From Tannerella sp. oral taxon 808 (GTDB lineage: Bacteria; Bacteroidota; Bacteroidia; Bacteroidales; Tannerellaceae), in the NCBI GenBank assembly GCA_002890585.1, contig MIQB01000006.1, positions 1 to 55,525 on the forward strand: a stretch of 55,525 bases of DNA, given 5' to 3'. Each line of letters begins with the position of its first letter. Position 1 is the stretch's first letter. The notes below the pieces were generated by a model. The model did no database searches, was not told the DNA's origin, and saw only the letters and a list, made by a program, of their open reading frames with translations. The position numbers and the translations under genes were made by a program. Positions 33,960 to 42,504 of the stretch are shown here, one piece after another.

Positions 33960-34831
33960 AAGATTCGCTACAAAAGATCTACTACCCGATGAAGGACTAC
34001 CTCCTCATCGTGATTGGCACCGCACTTTACGGCTTCGGCTACAACGCCTTCATCCTCTCCAACGAGATCGTCACCGGTGGCCTGAGCGGTATCTGCGGAC
34101 TCATCTTCTTCGCCACAAAGCTGCCTGTCTCCGTCTCCTATTTCGGCATCAACGTCCTCCTGCTCGGGGTCGCCTTCAAGATCCTCGGGTTCAAATTCCT
34201 CGTCAAGACCATCCTCGGCGTGGCCTCGCTATCGTTCTGGTTCTGGTTCTTCGAGCTTGTGTTTGCCGGCCAACCGCTGATGCAGCTCAACGAAGTCTTC
34301 ATGTCCGTCATCATCGGCGCCATGATCTGCGGCGCGGGGCTCGGGCTCGTCTTCTACGCCGGTGGCAGCACGGGCGGCACGGACATCGTCGTGGCCATCA
34401 TCAATAAGTATAAGGACATCTCCATCGGCACAGGCATGATCCTGCTCGACTTCGTGATCGTGAGCAGCTCCTACCTGCTGTTCCACAACTTTGACAAGAT
34501 CGTGCTCGGACTTATCGAGATGGGCGTCAACTCCTACATGCTCGACCGCGTGATGAACGCCAACACGCAGTCGGTGCAGTTCATGATCTTCTCGCGCAAG
34601 TACGACGAGATCGCCGACGCCATCATCCACCGCCTGCAACGCGGCTGCACCATCCTCGACGGCGAGGGTGGCTATTCGCACAAGCCGATCAAGGTGATCG
34701 TGCTCGTGGCCCGCAATCGCGAGCGGACAAACATCTTCCGCCTCATTAAGATGATCGACAGCCAAGCCTTCATCTCGCAGAGCATCGTGCGCGGCGTCTA
34801 CGGCGAGGGTTTCGATACGATCAAGGTGTAG
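33956..34831 (+). CDS. YitT family membrane protein
   Basis: A 291 aa inner-membrane protein: about five hydrophobic helices in the first 180 residues (DUF161 type, with AGGSTGGTDIVVAIINKY) and a cytosolic C-terminal DUF2179 domain (RGCTILDGEGGYSHKPIKVIVLVARNRE). The transport role is unknown. Translationally coupled to leuS by ATGA. Confidence 0.9.
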   Translation: MKDSLQKIYYPMKDYLLIVIGTALYGFGYNAFILSNEIVTGGLSGICGLIFFATKLPVSVSYFGINVLLLGVAFKILGFKFLVKTILGVASLSFWFWFFELVFAGQPLMQLNEVFMSVIIGAMICGAGLGLVFYAGGSTGGTDIVVAIINKYKDISIGTGMILLDFVIVSSSYLLFHNFDKIVLGLIEMGVNSYMLDRVMNANTQSVQFMIFSRKYDEIADAIIHRLQRGCTILDGEGGYSHKPIKVIVLVARNRERTNIFRLIKMIDSQAFISQSIVRGVYGEGFDTIKV

Positions 34832-34857
34832 CCCAGCCGTTCCCCACCCTTCCCCCC

Positions 34858-35042
34858 GTTGACAGCTGTCAATGAATGGGAAAACGCGTTTTACATGCCT
34901 CTGACAACTGTCAATGGCATCTAAAACGCGTTTTTTATACCTCTGACAGCTGTCAATGGCATCTAAAACGCGTTTTTTATACCTCTGACTGTTGTCAATG
35001 GGCCGTAAAACGCGTTTGGCATACCTCTGACAGCTGTCAACG
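34858..35042. repeat. Tandem array, 42 bp unit, about 4.3 copies
   Basis: Each unit carries two palindromes, TGACAGCTGTCA and AAAACGCGTTTT, spaced in a 42 bp period. It lies between the convergent yitT and TPM genes. The second palindrome followed by T-runs could also serve as a terminator in either direction. Confidence 0.9.
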
Positions 35043-35101
35043 GTTCATCTCTTAAAAACCTTCAACGGAAATCCGTCCGCTCCCCCATTGTCCATTCATC
35101 A

Positions 35102-36208
35102 TCAGAACCTCGAGCTGGCGCCGCCGCCACCGCTGCTGCCGCCTCCCCATGAGCCGCCGCCACCGCTGCTCCAAGAGCTGCTGCTATCGCGATCGGAGAG
35201 GTCGCGATAACCACCGCCGCCGCCACCGTCGCCGCTCCACCAGTTCTCCTTCCGCTCGTAGAGCTTCTCCACCTTCACGTAGCCGCAGTTGCAACAGATG
35301 TAGTGGTAGATCCTCAGCGTACCCTTCTTCTTCTTCTGTTTCACCGGGTAACCCTTTTCTTGCCTGAAGCTCGACACGACGCCGCACTTCGGGCACTTGA
35401 TCTGCAGGGTAAGCTGACGACTGATCAGGAGCTTCACCAGGAAGTAAAGCAACGCCGCCGGCAGCTGGAGGAGCAGTACCCCGGCGACTATCACAATGAT
35501 GTTATCATACCGGTTAGTCTCCTGAACGTTGAAGAGGTTCTCAGGCTCCTTGGCCGTCCTCCGGTGGAGATAAAGCAGCCAACCGAACGCGGCTGCGCCG
35601 AGCAACCACCAGATGGAGGCCAGGATGATGGCGAGGCGCTTATTCGCCTCCCGCTTCTCGGCCTCTAAGGTCGATCTGCCCTGGAGGGCCTTGCTCACCT
35701 CCTCGAGGCCCGCGAGGAGGCCTTCGCCGTATCGGCCGTCTTTCATGATGGGGATCATGCGGCGCTCCTGGATCAGCTTGCAGAGCCCGTCGGTCAGCTC
35801 GCCCTCCAGCCCGTAGCCCGTCTCGAAGGTGATCTCGCGCTGCTTCTTGTAGGTGATGAGCTGGATCAAGAGGCCGCGGTTCGTCTCCTTATCGCCGATG
35901 CCCCAAGTGTTGAACAGCTCGTTGGCAAACTCGCGGGCTGATCCGTACACGCTCGCATCGTACATGGGGATCACGACGATGGCAATCTCCACCCCGAGCG
36001 AGTCGCGGAGGCGGGCGATGCGGCTGTTCAGGGCCTCCTCGTCTGCCGCATTGATGGCATCGGCCGGGTCGGAGACGAACCGCGTGCTGTCCTTGAGCTG
36101 CACATTCGGCACATCCGCCACACGATAGGGCTTCATCTCTTCCGCCACGCCGTCCATGGCCATCACGCCAAGGAGGCAGGCGAGGAATAAGTAGCGTAAC
36201 GTCTTCAT
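35102..36208 (-). CDS. TPM domain membrane protein
   Basis: A 368 aa protein: signal peptide, periplasmic TPM (YgcG/DUF477) domain at about residues 30-180 with IAIVVIPMYD, EFANELFNTWGIGDKETNRGLL and GYGLEGELTD; two hydrophobic helices near 205-225 and 240-270; a cytosolic zinc ribbon (CPKCG...CCNCG) and a serine/glycine-rich tail with many SSGGGG blocks. The start at 36208 is chosen for the signal peptide; a longer frame to 36313 overlaps lemA. It follows lemA by 16 nt, the usual pairing in this family. Confidence 0.88.
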   Translation of the reverse strand: MKTLRYLFLACLLGVMAMDGVAEEMKPYRVADVPNVQLKDSTRFVSDPADAINAADEEALNSRIARLRDSLGVEIAIVVIPMYDASVYGSAREFANELFNTWGIGDKETNRGLLIQLITYKKQREITFETGYGLEGELTDGLCKLIQERRMIPIMKDGRYGEGLLAGLEEVSKALQGRSTLEAEKREANKRLAIILASIWWLLGAAAFGWLLYLHRRTAKEPENLFNVQETNRYDNIIVIVAGVLLLQLPAALLYFLVKLLISRQLTLQIKCPKCGVVSSFRQEKGYPVKQKKKKGTLRIYHYICCNCGYVKVEKLYERKENWWSGDGGGGGGYRDLSDRDSSSSWSSGGGGSWGGGSSGGGGASSRF

Positions 36209-36224
36209 TACTCTCCCTCCCTTT

Positions 36225-36842
36225 TTAGAAGCTAACGTTCGGCACCTTCTCCGCCCCCTTATCAGCCTCGAAGTATCCCCGCTGCTCGAAGCCGTTGGCC
36301 TTCGCAAACACATTGATGGGGAAGCCGCGGATGTAGCTGTTGTAAGCCTTGACGGCCTCGTTGAAGCGCTTACGCTCCACAGCGATGCGATTCTCCGTGC
36401 CCTCGAGCTGCGATTGCAGCATGAGGAAGTTCTCGCTCGACTTCAGCTCGGGATAATTCTCCGACACAGCCATCAGTCGGCCCAGCGCCGAGGAGACCTC
36501 GCCCTGCGCAGCGGAGTACCGCTTGATCGAAGCCGCGTCGAGGTGGTCCGTATCGACCACGACTTGCGTAGCCCTGGAGCGCGCCTTGAGGACGGCCGTC
36601 AGTGTCGCCTCCTCGTGAGCGGCATACCCCTTGACGGTGTTCACTAAGTTCGGGATCAGGTCGGCGCGCCGCTGGTATTGGTTCTCCACCTGCCCCCAGG
36701 CGCCCTGCACGCTCTCGTCGAGCCGTACCATCTTGTTGTAAGTGCCTGCGAAGTAGAGGTAGCCCACAAAGATCACGACGATGATGACGCCGATCCGGAC
36801 AAAGGGCTTACGCATGATTTGGGATAATTCTTCTGTCTTCAT
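36225..36842 (-). CDS. lemA: LemA family protein
   Basis: A 205 aa protein anchored by one N-terminal helix (IGVIIVVIFVGYLYF, residues 17-31), with a long helical bundle outside. The family motif is visible as YNKMVRLDESVQGAWGQVENQYQRRADLIPNLVNTVKGYAAHE in pieces, then YPELKSSENFLMLQSQLEGTENRIAVERKRFNEAVKAYN. Function unclear in most bacteria. It forms an operon with the TPM gene and has a good promoter upstream. Confidence 0.93.
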   Translation of the reverse strand: MKTEELSQIMRKPFVRIGVIIVVIFVGYLYFAGTYNKMVRLDESVQGAWGQVENQYQRRADLIPNLVNTVKGYAAHEEATLTAVLKARSRATQVVVDTDHLDAASIKRYSAAQGEVSSALGRLMAVSENYPELKSSENFLMLQSQLEGTENRIAVERKRFNEAVKAYNSYIRGFPINVFAKANGFEQRGYFEADKGAEKVPNVSF

Positions 36843-36936
36843 AATCTGAGTACTGTATTAATGTGTGATAAATGCTTTGTCAATGCTTGGCTTGATGTTG
36901 AGGAAAGAGGGAGGAGTCCGTTCTTATTTCAGGGGA

Positions 36937-36968
36937 CAAAGATAACTGCGTGGCGGGTGGGCGTCCAA
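36937..36968 (-). promoter_or_regulatory. Promoter of lemA
   Basis: TATCTTTG (36944-36937, minus strand) fits the -7 box; TTGG (36968-36965) lies 20 nt upstream. Transcription would start about 90 nt before the lemA ATG. Confidence 0.65.
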
Positions 36969-37025
36969 TCCCTTCCATTCCTAATGACCGATGATTACTC
37001 CAGCGTTGCCTGCGCCCCCCCTGAA

Positions 37026-37055
37026 TTGCCTTTATCCCTTTTACACTTACGTTTG
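37026..37055 (+). promoter_or_regulatory. Promoter of pyrH
   Basis: TACGTTTG (37048-37055) fits TAnnTTTG and TTG (37026-37028) is 19 nt upstream. The start of transcription would be some 37 nt before the pyrH ATG. Confidence 0.75.
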
Positions 37056-37098
37056 CCCACCGACTTATAACCACGCGCCTGTAGGCGCATAACCACCT

Positions 37099-37806
37099 AT
37101 GATTTACAAAAGGATCCTACTCAAGTTAAGCGGCGAGTCGCTCATGGGCGGCCGCGCCTACGGCATCGACGAGGTGCGCCTCGGGGAGTATGCCAAACAG
37201 ATTAAAGAGATCGCCGACCGCGGCATCGAGATCGGCATCGTCATTGGCGGAGGGAACATCTTCCGCGGGCTCACCGGCGCTGCCAAAGGCTTCGACCGCG
37301 TCAAGGGCGACCAGATGGGCATGCTGGCCACCGTCATCAACAGCCTCGCCCTGAGCTCCGCGCTGGAGGCCTTCGGGGTAGATGCGGATGTGCTGACGGC
37401 CGTTCGCATGGAGCCTGTGGGCACCTATTACAGCCCGTCGCGCGCGGCCGAACTGTTGCGCGAAGGGCACGTCGTGCTGATGGCTGGCGGCACAGGCAAC
37501 CCCTTCTTCACCACCGACACGGCCGCAGCACTCCGCGGCATCGAGATCGGCGCCGATGTGCTGCTGAAGGGCACCCGGGTGGATGGCATCTACACCGCTG
37601 ACCCGGAGAAGGACCCCACGGCTGTGAAGTTTGACGAGATCACCTTCGACGAGATCTACTCTCGCAACCTCCGCGTGATGGACCTCACCGCCACAACGAT
37701 GTGTAAGGAGAACAACCTGCCCCTCGTCGTCTTCGACATGGACACCCCTGGCAACCTCAGGCGGGTGTTGGCTGGCGATCGCATCGGTACACGCGTCACC
37801 CTCTGA
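37099..37806 (+). CDS. pyrH: UMP kinase
   Basis: Phosphorylates UMP to UDP; hexameric amino-acid-kinase fold. The 235 aa protein starts YKRILLKLSGESLMGG and has VIGGGNIFRG near residue 51, VLMAGGTGNPFFTTDTAAALR in the middle and the ADPEKDP loop. Its neighbours frr and rsgA follow on the same strand; pyrH-frr linkage is widespread. Confidence 0.97.
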   Translation: MIYKRILLKLSGESLMGGRAYGIDEVRLGEYAKQIKEIADRGIEIGIVIGGGNIFRGLTGAAKGFDRVKGDQMGMLATVINSLALSSALEAFGVDADVLTAVRMEPVGTYYSPSRAAELLREGHVVLMAGGTGNPFFTTDTAAALRGIEIGADVLLKGTRVDGIYTADPEKDPTAVKFDEITFDEIYSRNLRVMDLTATTMCKENNLPLVVFDMDTPGNLRRVLAGDRIGTRVTL

Positions 37807-37865
37807 ACCGAACCATCCCCCCCCTCTGTCTTTAGTTTTTCATTTTTAGTTTTTCAGATAACCCC

Positions 37866-38432
37866 ATGGCAACAACAGACACCAAACAAATCATCAAGGA
37901 CGCCGAAGCGAAGATGAACGCCGCCGTCCGCCACTTAGACGACGAGCTGGCCCGCATCCGCGCCGGGAAGGCCAGCCCCCGCATCCTCGACAATGTCCGC
38001 GTGAGCTACTACGGCAACCCCGCGCCGCTCTCCAACGTAGCCTCCATCACCACCCCTGACGCCAAGACGATCCTCATCACCCCTTGGGAGAAGTCGCTGC
38101 TGAAGGAGATCGAGAAAGGCATCCTCGCCTCCGACGTCGGCATCACGCCAGAGAACAACGGCGAGGCCATTCGCCTTGGCATCCCCCCGCTCACCGAGGA
38201 GCGCCGCCGCAGCTTAGCCAAAGGCGCCAAGCAACACGCCGAAGCCGCCAAGGTCAGCATCCGCAACACCCGCCGCGACACGATCGACATGATCAAGAAA
38301 GCTGTGAAGGATGGCACACCCGAAGACGTCGGGAAGGACGCAGAAGCCGAGACGCAGAAGGTGCATGATAAGTACGTCAAGAAGGTCGACGAGCTCTTCG
38401 CCGCCAAGGAGAAGGAGATCATGACGGTCTGA
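37866..38432 (+). CDS. frr: Ribosome recycling factor
   Basis: Splits post-termination ribosomes together with EF-G. The 188 aa protein has the tRNA-mimic two-domain pattern: AKMNAAVRHLDDELARIRAGKASPRILD at the start, YYGNPAPLSNVASI, and IPPLTEERRRSLAKGAKQHAEAAKVSIRNTRRD in the helix. The gap to pyrH is T-rich (TTTTTCATTTTTAG) without a convincing stem. Confidence 0.97.
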   Translation: MATTDTKQIIKDAEAKMNAAVRHLDDELARIRAGKASPRILDNVRVSYYGNPAPLSNVASITTPDAKTILITPWEKSLLKEIEKGILASDVGITPENNGEAIRLGIPPLTEERRRSLAKGAKQHAEAAKVSIRNTRRDTIDMIKKAVKDGTPEDVGKDAEAETQKVHDKYVKKVDELFAAKEKEIMTV

Positions 38433-38455
38433 GACTGACATTCCACCCAGCACAC

Positions 38456-39397
38456 ATGCACGGCTTAGTCATTAAGAACACCGGCAGTCGTTATACAGTT
38501 TGTATGGACGGCGGCCGGTGTCTCGATTGTAAGATCAAGGGATCCTTTCGCATCAAGGGCATCCGCACCACCAACCCCGTGGCCATCGGCGACCGCGTGA
38601 CGGTCGAGATGCCAGCCAACGATGCGGACACGGCCTACATCACGGCCATCGCGCCCCGCCGCAACTACATGATCCGCCGCGCCTCGAACCTCTCCAAAGA
38701 GTCGCACATACTGGCTGCCAACATCGACCTCGCCCTCCTTGTCGTCACCATCGACTTCCCGGTCACGACGCTCACCTTCATCGACCGCTTCCTCGCCACC
38801 GCCGAGGCCTACGCCATCCCCGCCCTGCTCGCCTTCAACAAGATCGACCGCTACGACGCCGATGCTCGCCGCACGCTCGATGCGCACATCGCCCTCTACA
38901 CCGCCATCGGCTACGACTGCCTCCCTTTGAGCGCGCTCACGGGCGAGGGCATCGAGGCGCTGACCGAGCGGCTGCAAGGGAAGATCACGCTCCTCTCTGG
39001 CCATTCAGGCACAGGCAAGTCGACGCTCATCAACCGCCTGCTGCCCGACGCCGACTTGCGCACGCAGGCCATCTCGGAATACCACCGCACGGGCGTCCAC
39101 ACGACGACCTTCTCCGAGATGCTCCCCCTCTCCGACGGCTCGGGCTACCTGATCGACACGCCAGGCATCAAGGGCTTCGGCACGATCGAGATGCAAGGCC
39201 CCGAGGTGGCGCATTACTTCCCCGAGATCTTCCGCACCTCGGCCAGCTGCCGCTTCAACAATTGCACGCACACGAGCGAACCCGGATGTGCCGTGCGCCG
39301 CGAGGTAGACTCCGGCACCATCGCGCCATCGCGTTACCGCAGCTACCTGAACATCCTCGAAGATGCCGACGGAAACAAGTATCGCGAGGCGTACTGA
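38456..39397 (+). CDS. rsgA: Small ribosomal subunit biogenesis GTPase RsgA
   Basis: Circularly permuted GTPase that helps mature the 30S subunit. The 313 aa protein has an OB-fold (residues 1-70), then G4 NKID (about 128), G1 GHSGTGKSTLINRLLPDA (about 183), G3 DTPGIKGFG, and a zinc site with CRFNNCTHTSEPGC. The order G4-G1-G3 is the mark of the family. It starts 23 nt after the frr stop. Confidence 0.96.
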   Translation: MHGLVIKNTGSRYTVCMDGGRCLDCKIKGSFRIKGIRTTNPVAIGDRVTVEMPANDADTAYITAIAPRRNYMIRRASNLSKESHILAANIDLALLVVTIDFPVTTLTFIDRFLATAEAYAIPALLAFNKIDRYDADARRTLDAHIALYTAIGYDCLPLSALTGEGIEALTERLQGKITLLSGHSGTGKSTLINRLLPDADLRTQAISEYHRTGVHTTTFSEMLPLSDGSGYLIDTPGIKGFGTIEMQGPEVAHYFPEIFRTSASCRFNNCTHTSEPGCAVRREVDSGTIAPSRYRSYLNILEDADGNKYREAY

Positions 39398-39515
39398 TGC
39401 ATGGTGGCACAGCAATGCACGGACGGGCCGCTTCGGGGCTCTCTTGGGGCGATCCCTCGAAATCCATTTTGGATCCAAGCAAACTTCCCTGCCTCGGCAG
39501 AGGCCGGCGCGAAGC

Positions 39516-39825
39516 AAACAGAGGTCTGTTTTGCTTCAGCCGATGTGCGCGGAGCCAAACAGAGGTCTGTTTTGCTTCAGCCGATGTGCGCGGCCTCGTT
39601 CAGGGGGTCTGCACGCTTCAGCCGATGTGCGCGGCCCCAAACAGAGGTCTGTTTTGCTTCAGCCGATGTGCGCGGAGCCAAACAGAGGTCTGTTTGCTTC
39701 AGCCGATGTGCGCGAGCCAAACAGAGGTCTGTTTGCTTCAGCCGATGTGCGCGGGGCCAAACAGAGGTCTGTTTTGCTTCAGCCGATGTGCGCGGGGCCA
39801 AACAGAGGTCTGTTTGACTTCAATC
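39516..39825. repeat. Tandem array, 41 bp unit, 8 copies
   Basis: AAACAGA-GG-TCTGTTT, a perfect 7+7 inverted repeat, recurs at 39516, 39557, 39639, 39680, 39719, 39759 and 39800; a degenerate copy lies near 39598. Steps are 41, 82, 41, 39, 40 and 41 bp. The spacer reads GCTTCAGCCGATGTGCGCGG. Upstream, 39456-39480 has AAATCCATTTTGGATCC, which resembles part of the array at 47480-47703. The rest of the rsgA-uvrA gap shows nothing else. Confidence 0.92.
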
Positions 39826-39964
39826 CCTACGGATTCTGACGGATCGAACGCCCGGCATCGGGTAAAACCACCTCCATCCACCTGCCATTCCTTTCTATTT
39901 TAACAGTAACACATATCGTACGGGCGAGCGCCGTGAGCCTCGCTTTTACACAACAGCCCATCAT

Positions 39965-42454
39965 ATGAATAAGCATAGGACATCCCCCCAGCAAATCGAG
40001 ATCCGAGGTGCACACGCACATAACCTCAAGCACATCGACGTAGACATACCACTCAACAAGATCGTAGGCATCGCCGGCGTATCAGGTTCAGGCAAATCAT
40101 CACTCGCATTGGGCGTACTTTATGCCGAAGGATCGCGTCGCTACTTAGAATCACTCTCCACCTACACCCGCAGACGGATGACCCAGGCCGCACGCGCACA
40201 AGTCGACGACGTGCGATACGTCCCCGCCGCGCTGGCCCTCCACCAACGCCCCGCCGTGCCCGGCATACGCTCCACCTTCGGCACATCCACAGAGCTGCTC
40301 AACAGCGTGCGGCTGATGTATTCGAGACTCTCCAGCCACCGTTGCCCCAACGGGCATTACCTCCCGCCCTCGATCAACGTAGCCGCCGAACGCGAGCTGA
40401 TCTGCCCCGAATGCGGCGCCCACTTCTATGCCCCCGGCGCCGAAGAACTGGCCTTCAACAGCCAGGGCGCCTGCCCCACATGCGACGGCACGGGCGTTGT
40501 AAGCCATGTGGATGAATCTACGCTCGTGCCCGACGAATCGCTCACCATCGACGAGGGCGCCGTGGCACCGTGGCAGACACTCATGTTCTCGCTTATGACT
40601 GACGTCTGCCGCGCAATGGGCGTGCGCACCGACGTGCCCTTCAAAGAGCTGACAGACGAAGAGCGCGAGATCGTCTACCACGGGCCGGCCGTGAAAAAGC
40701 ACATTCTGTATAAGTCCAAGACCTCCAACGTCGCCGGCGAAATGGATTTCACTTATTACAACGCCGTCTACACGGTGGAAAATGCCTTGGCCAAAGTGAC
40801 CGACGAGAAGGGCATGAAGCGCGTAGAGAAGTTCCTGCGGCAAGACACCTGTGCAGCCTGCGGCGGCACAAGGCTCAGCGACGCCGCCCGGGCACCCCTC
40901 CTGCGAGGCATCTCACTGGCCGACGCCTGCCGGATGACGCTCGGCGAACTCGTAGAATGGGTCGCAGGCATTCCAGCATCCTTACCCGAAGAAATGCGAC
41001 CAATGGCTGAACACATTTGCGAGGCCTTTCACGACACGGCTCGCCGACTGATGGAGCTGGGCCTCTCTTACCTCACCCTCGATCGAGCCGGCGCGACACT
41101 CTCCACAGGGGAACGGCAGCGCGTGCAACTGGCGCGCGCCGTACGCAATCGCACCACCGGGGTGCTCTATGTACTCGACGAACCTTCCATCGGCCTACAC
41201 CCGTCCAACCTCGAAGGGCTAATCGGTGTAATGAATGACCTCGTGGCGGATGGCAATTCAGTAGTGCTCGTAGACCATGACACCCAAGTGCTGCGTCATG
41301 CCGACCACCTCATCGAGCTGGGGCCTGCGGCGGGCGCAGGCGGGGGGCAAATCATCGCAGAGGGCACGGCGGAGATGCTCTGCGCCAACCCATCGTCACG
41401 CATCGGGCCCTTCCTAACCCCCAAACCAACGCACCACCCCACGCCAGCCCTCCCCCCCCTCGACCTCGGCGCCATCCGCCTTGTCACCCGCGCCATCCAC
41501 ACCGTGCAACCCTTAGATGTGCGCATCCCCAAAGGCCGGCTCACCGTAGTGACAGGTGTATCCGGATCGGGCAAGACGACCCTGGTCTTAGAGTGCCTTA
41601 TCCCCGGACTCAAGGCGTCCATCGAAGGGAAAGAGCTGCCCACGCAGGTAGCAGCCGTTGAGGCAGAAGGGATACGCCGAGTGCAACTGATCGACGCCGC
41701 ACCCATCGGCGCAAATGTCCGCTCCACAGTAGCCACCTATTGCAATGTGCACGACGATCTGCGCAAAGTCTACGCCCGCAGCGAAGAGGCTAAAACCGGT
41801 GGATACAAGGCCGGGGACTTCTCCTACAATACAGGCCGGCTGCGTTGCCCCACATGCGACGGCACAGGCAGCATCAGCCTCGATGTGCAATTCCTCCCCG
41901 ACGTCGACATCCCCTGCCCCGACTGTCGCGGATCGCGCTACGCCCGGGCGGCCTACTCCATCCATCGCACAAGGAAGCATGCCGAAGCCGGTCGCTCCCT
42001 CCCCGAGCTGATGGCCATGAGCGTAGACGAAGCCCTGACCGACTGCCACGACTTGCCCGTGATCAACAGCCGACTGCAAGTGCTTCACGACCTCGGTCTG
42101 GGCTACCTCACACTGGGCGAAGCCACACCGGGACTGTCCGGTGGCGAAGCGCAACGCCTGAAGTTGGCCAGTGAGATGGGCCGAGGGCAGGACGATGCCG
42201 TGTTTGTCTTCGACGAGCCTACGATCGGCCTACATCCGCTTGATGTGCAAACGCTCATGCAAGTCTTTAAGCACCTGACGGACCAAGGAGCAACGGTCAT
42301 TGTTATCGAACACGACTTAGACGTCATTCGTCAAGCAGATTACGTTATAGATATGGGCCCGGGCGGCGGATATGCCGGTGGACGCGTAGTGGCTACAGGC
42401 CGCCCCCATGACGTGGCCAGCAACCCAGAGAGCATCACCGGGCGATACATCTAA
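39965..42454 (+). CDS. UvrA-like ABC ATPase, short (UvrA2-like) form
   Basis: Excinuclease ABC subunit A paralogue, 829 aa against about 940 in standard UvrA. Two ATPase halves are visible: GVSGSGKSSLALGVLY (residues 39-54), LSTGERQRVQLARA and LDEPSIGLHP; then VTGVSGSGKTTLVLE (near 523), LSGGEAQRLKLASEM and FDEPTIGLHP. Zinc cysteines appear in CPECG/CPTCDGTG and again in CPTCDGTGSIS with CPDCRGSRY. The short length, with a compressed region between the first Walker A and signature, fits the UvrA2 class that lacks the UvrB-binding part and is linked to DNA damage or drug tolerance. The exact function is open. Confidence 0.85.
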   Translation: MNKHRTSPQQIEIRGAHAHNLKHIDVDIPLNKIVGIAGVSGSGKSSLALGVLYAEGSRRYLESLSTYTRRRMTQAARAQVDDVRYVPAALALHQRPAVPGIRSTFGTSTELLNSVRLMYSRLSSHRCPNGHYLPPSINVAAERELICPECGAHFYAPGAEELAFNSQGACPTCDGTGVVSHVDESTLVPDESLTIDEGAVAPWQTLMFSLMTDVCRAMGVRTDVPFKELTDEEREIVYHGPAVKKHILYKSKTSNVAGEMDFTYYNAVYTVENALAKVTDEKGMKRVEKFLRQDTCAACGGTRLSDAARAPLLRGISLADACRMTLGELVEWVAGIPASLPEEMRPMAEHICEAFHDTARRLMELGLSYLTLDRAGATLSTGERQRVQLARAVRNRTTGVLYVLDEPSIGLHPSNLEGLIGVMNDLVADGNSVVLVDHDTQVLRHADHLIELGPAAGAGGGQIIAEGTAEMLCANPSSRIGPFLTPKPTHHPTPALPPLDLGAIRLVTRAIHTVQPLDVRIPKGRLTVVTGVSGSGKTTLVLECLIPGLKASIEGKELPTQVAAVEAEGIRRVQLIDAAPIGANVRSTVATYCNVHDDLRKVYARSEEAKTGGYKAGDFSYNTGRLRCPTCDGTGSISLDVQFLPDVDIPCPDCRGSRYARAAYSIHRTRKHAEAGRSLPELMAMSVDEALTDCHDLPVINSRLQVLHDLGLGYLTLGEATPGLSGGEAQRLKLASEMGRGQDDAVFVFDEPTIGLHPLDVQTLMQVFKHLTDQGATVIVIEHDLDVIRQADYVIDMGPGGGYAGGRVVATGRPHDVASNPESITGRYI

Positions 42455-42504
42455 TCGTTTCCCGTAATAACCACCCTGTCTTCAGTCGTAACCCTCCCCC
42501 CCTC

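Noticed and set aside
34858..35042. Replication origin or partition sites (repeated palindromes)
   Set aside because: No dnaA, parAB or DnaA-box pattern nearby; the array is one of many of the same design.
39262..39903. Open frames of 138-213 codons after rsgA
   Set aside because: They follow the 41 bp repeat (FCFSRCARSQTEV units) and have neither start signals nor homology.
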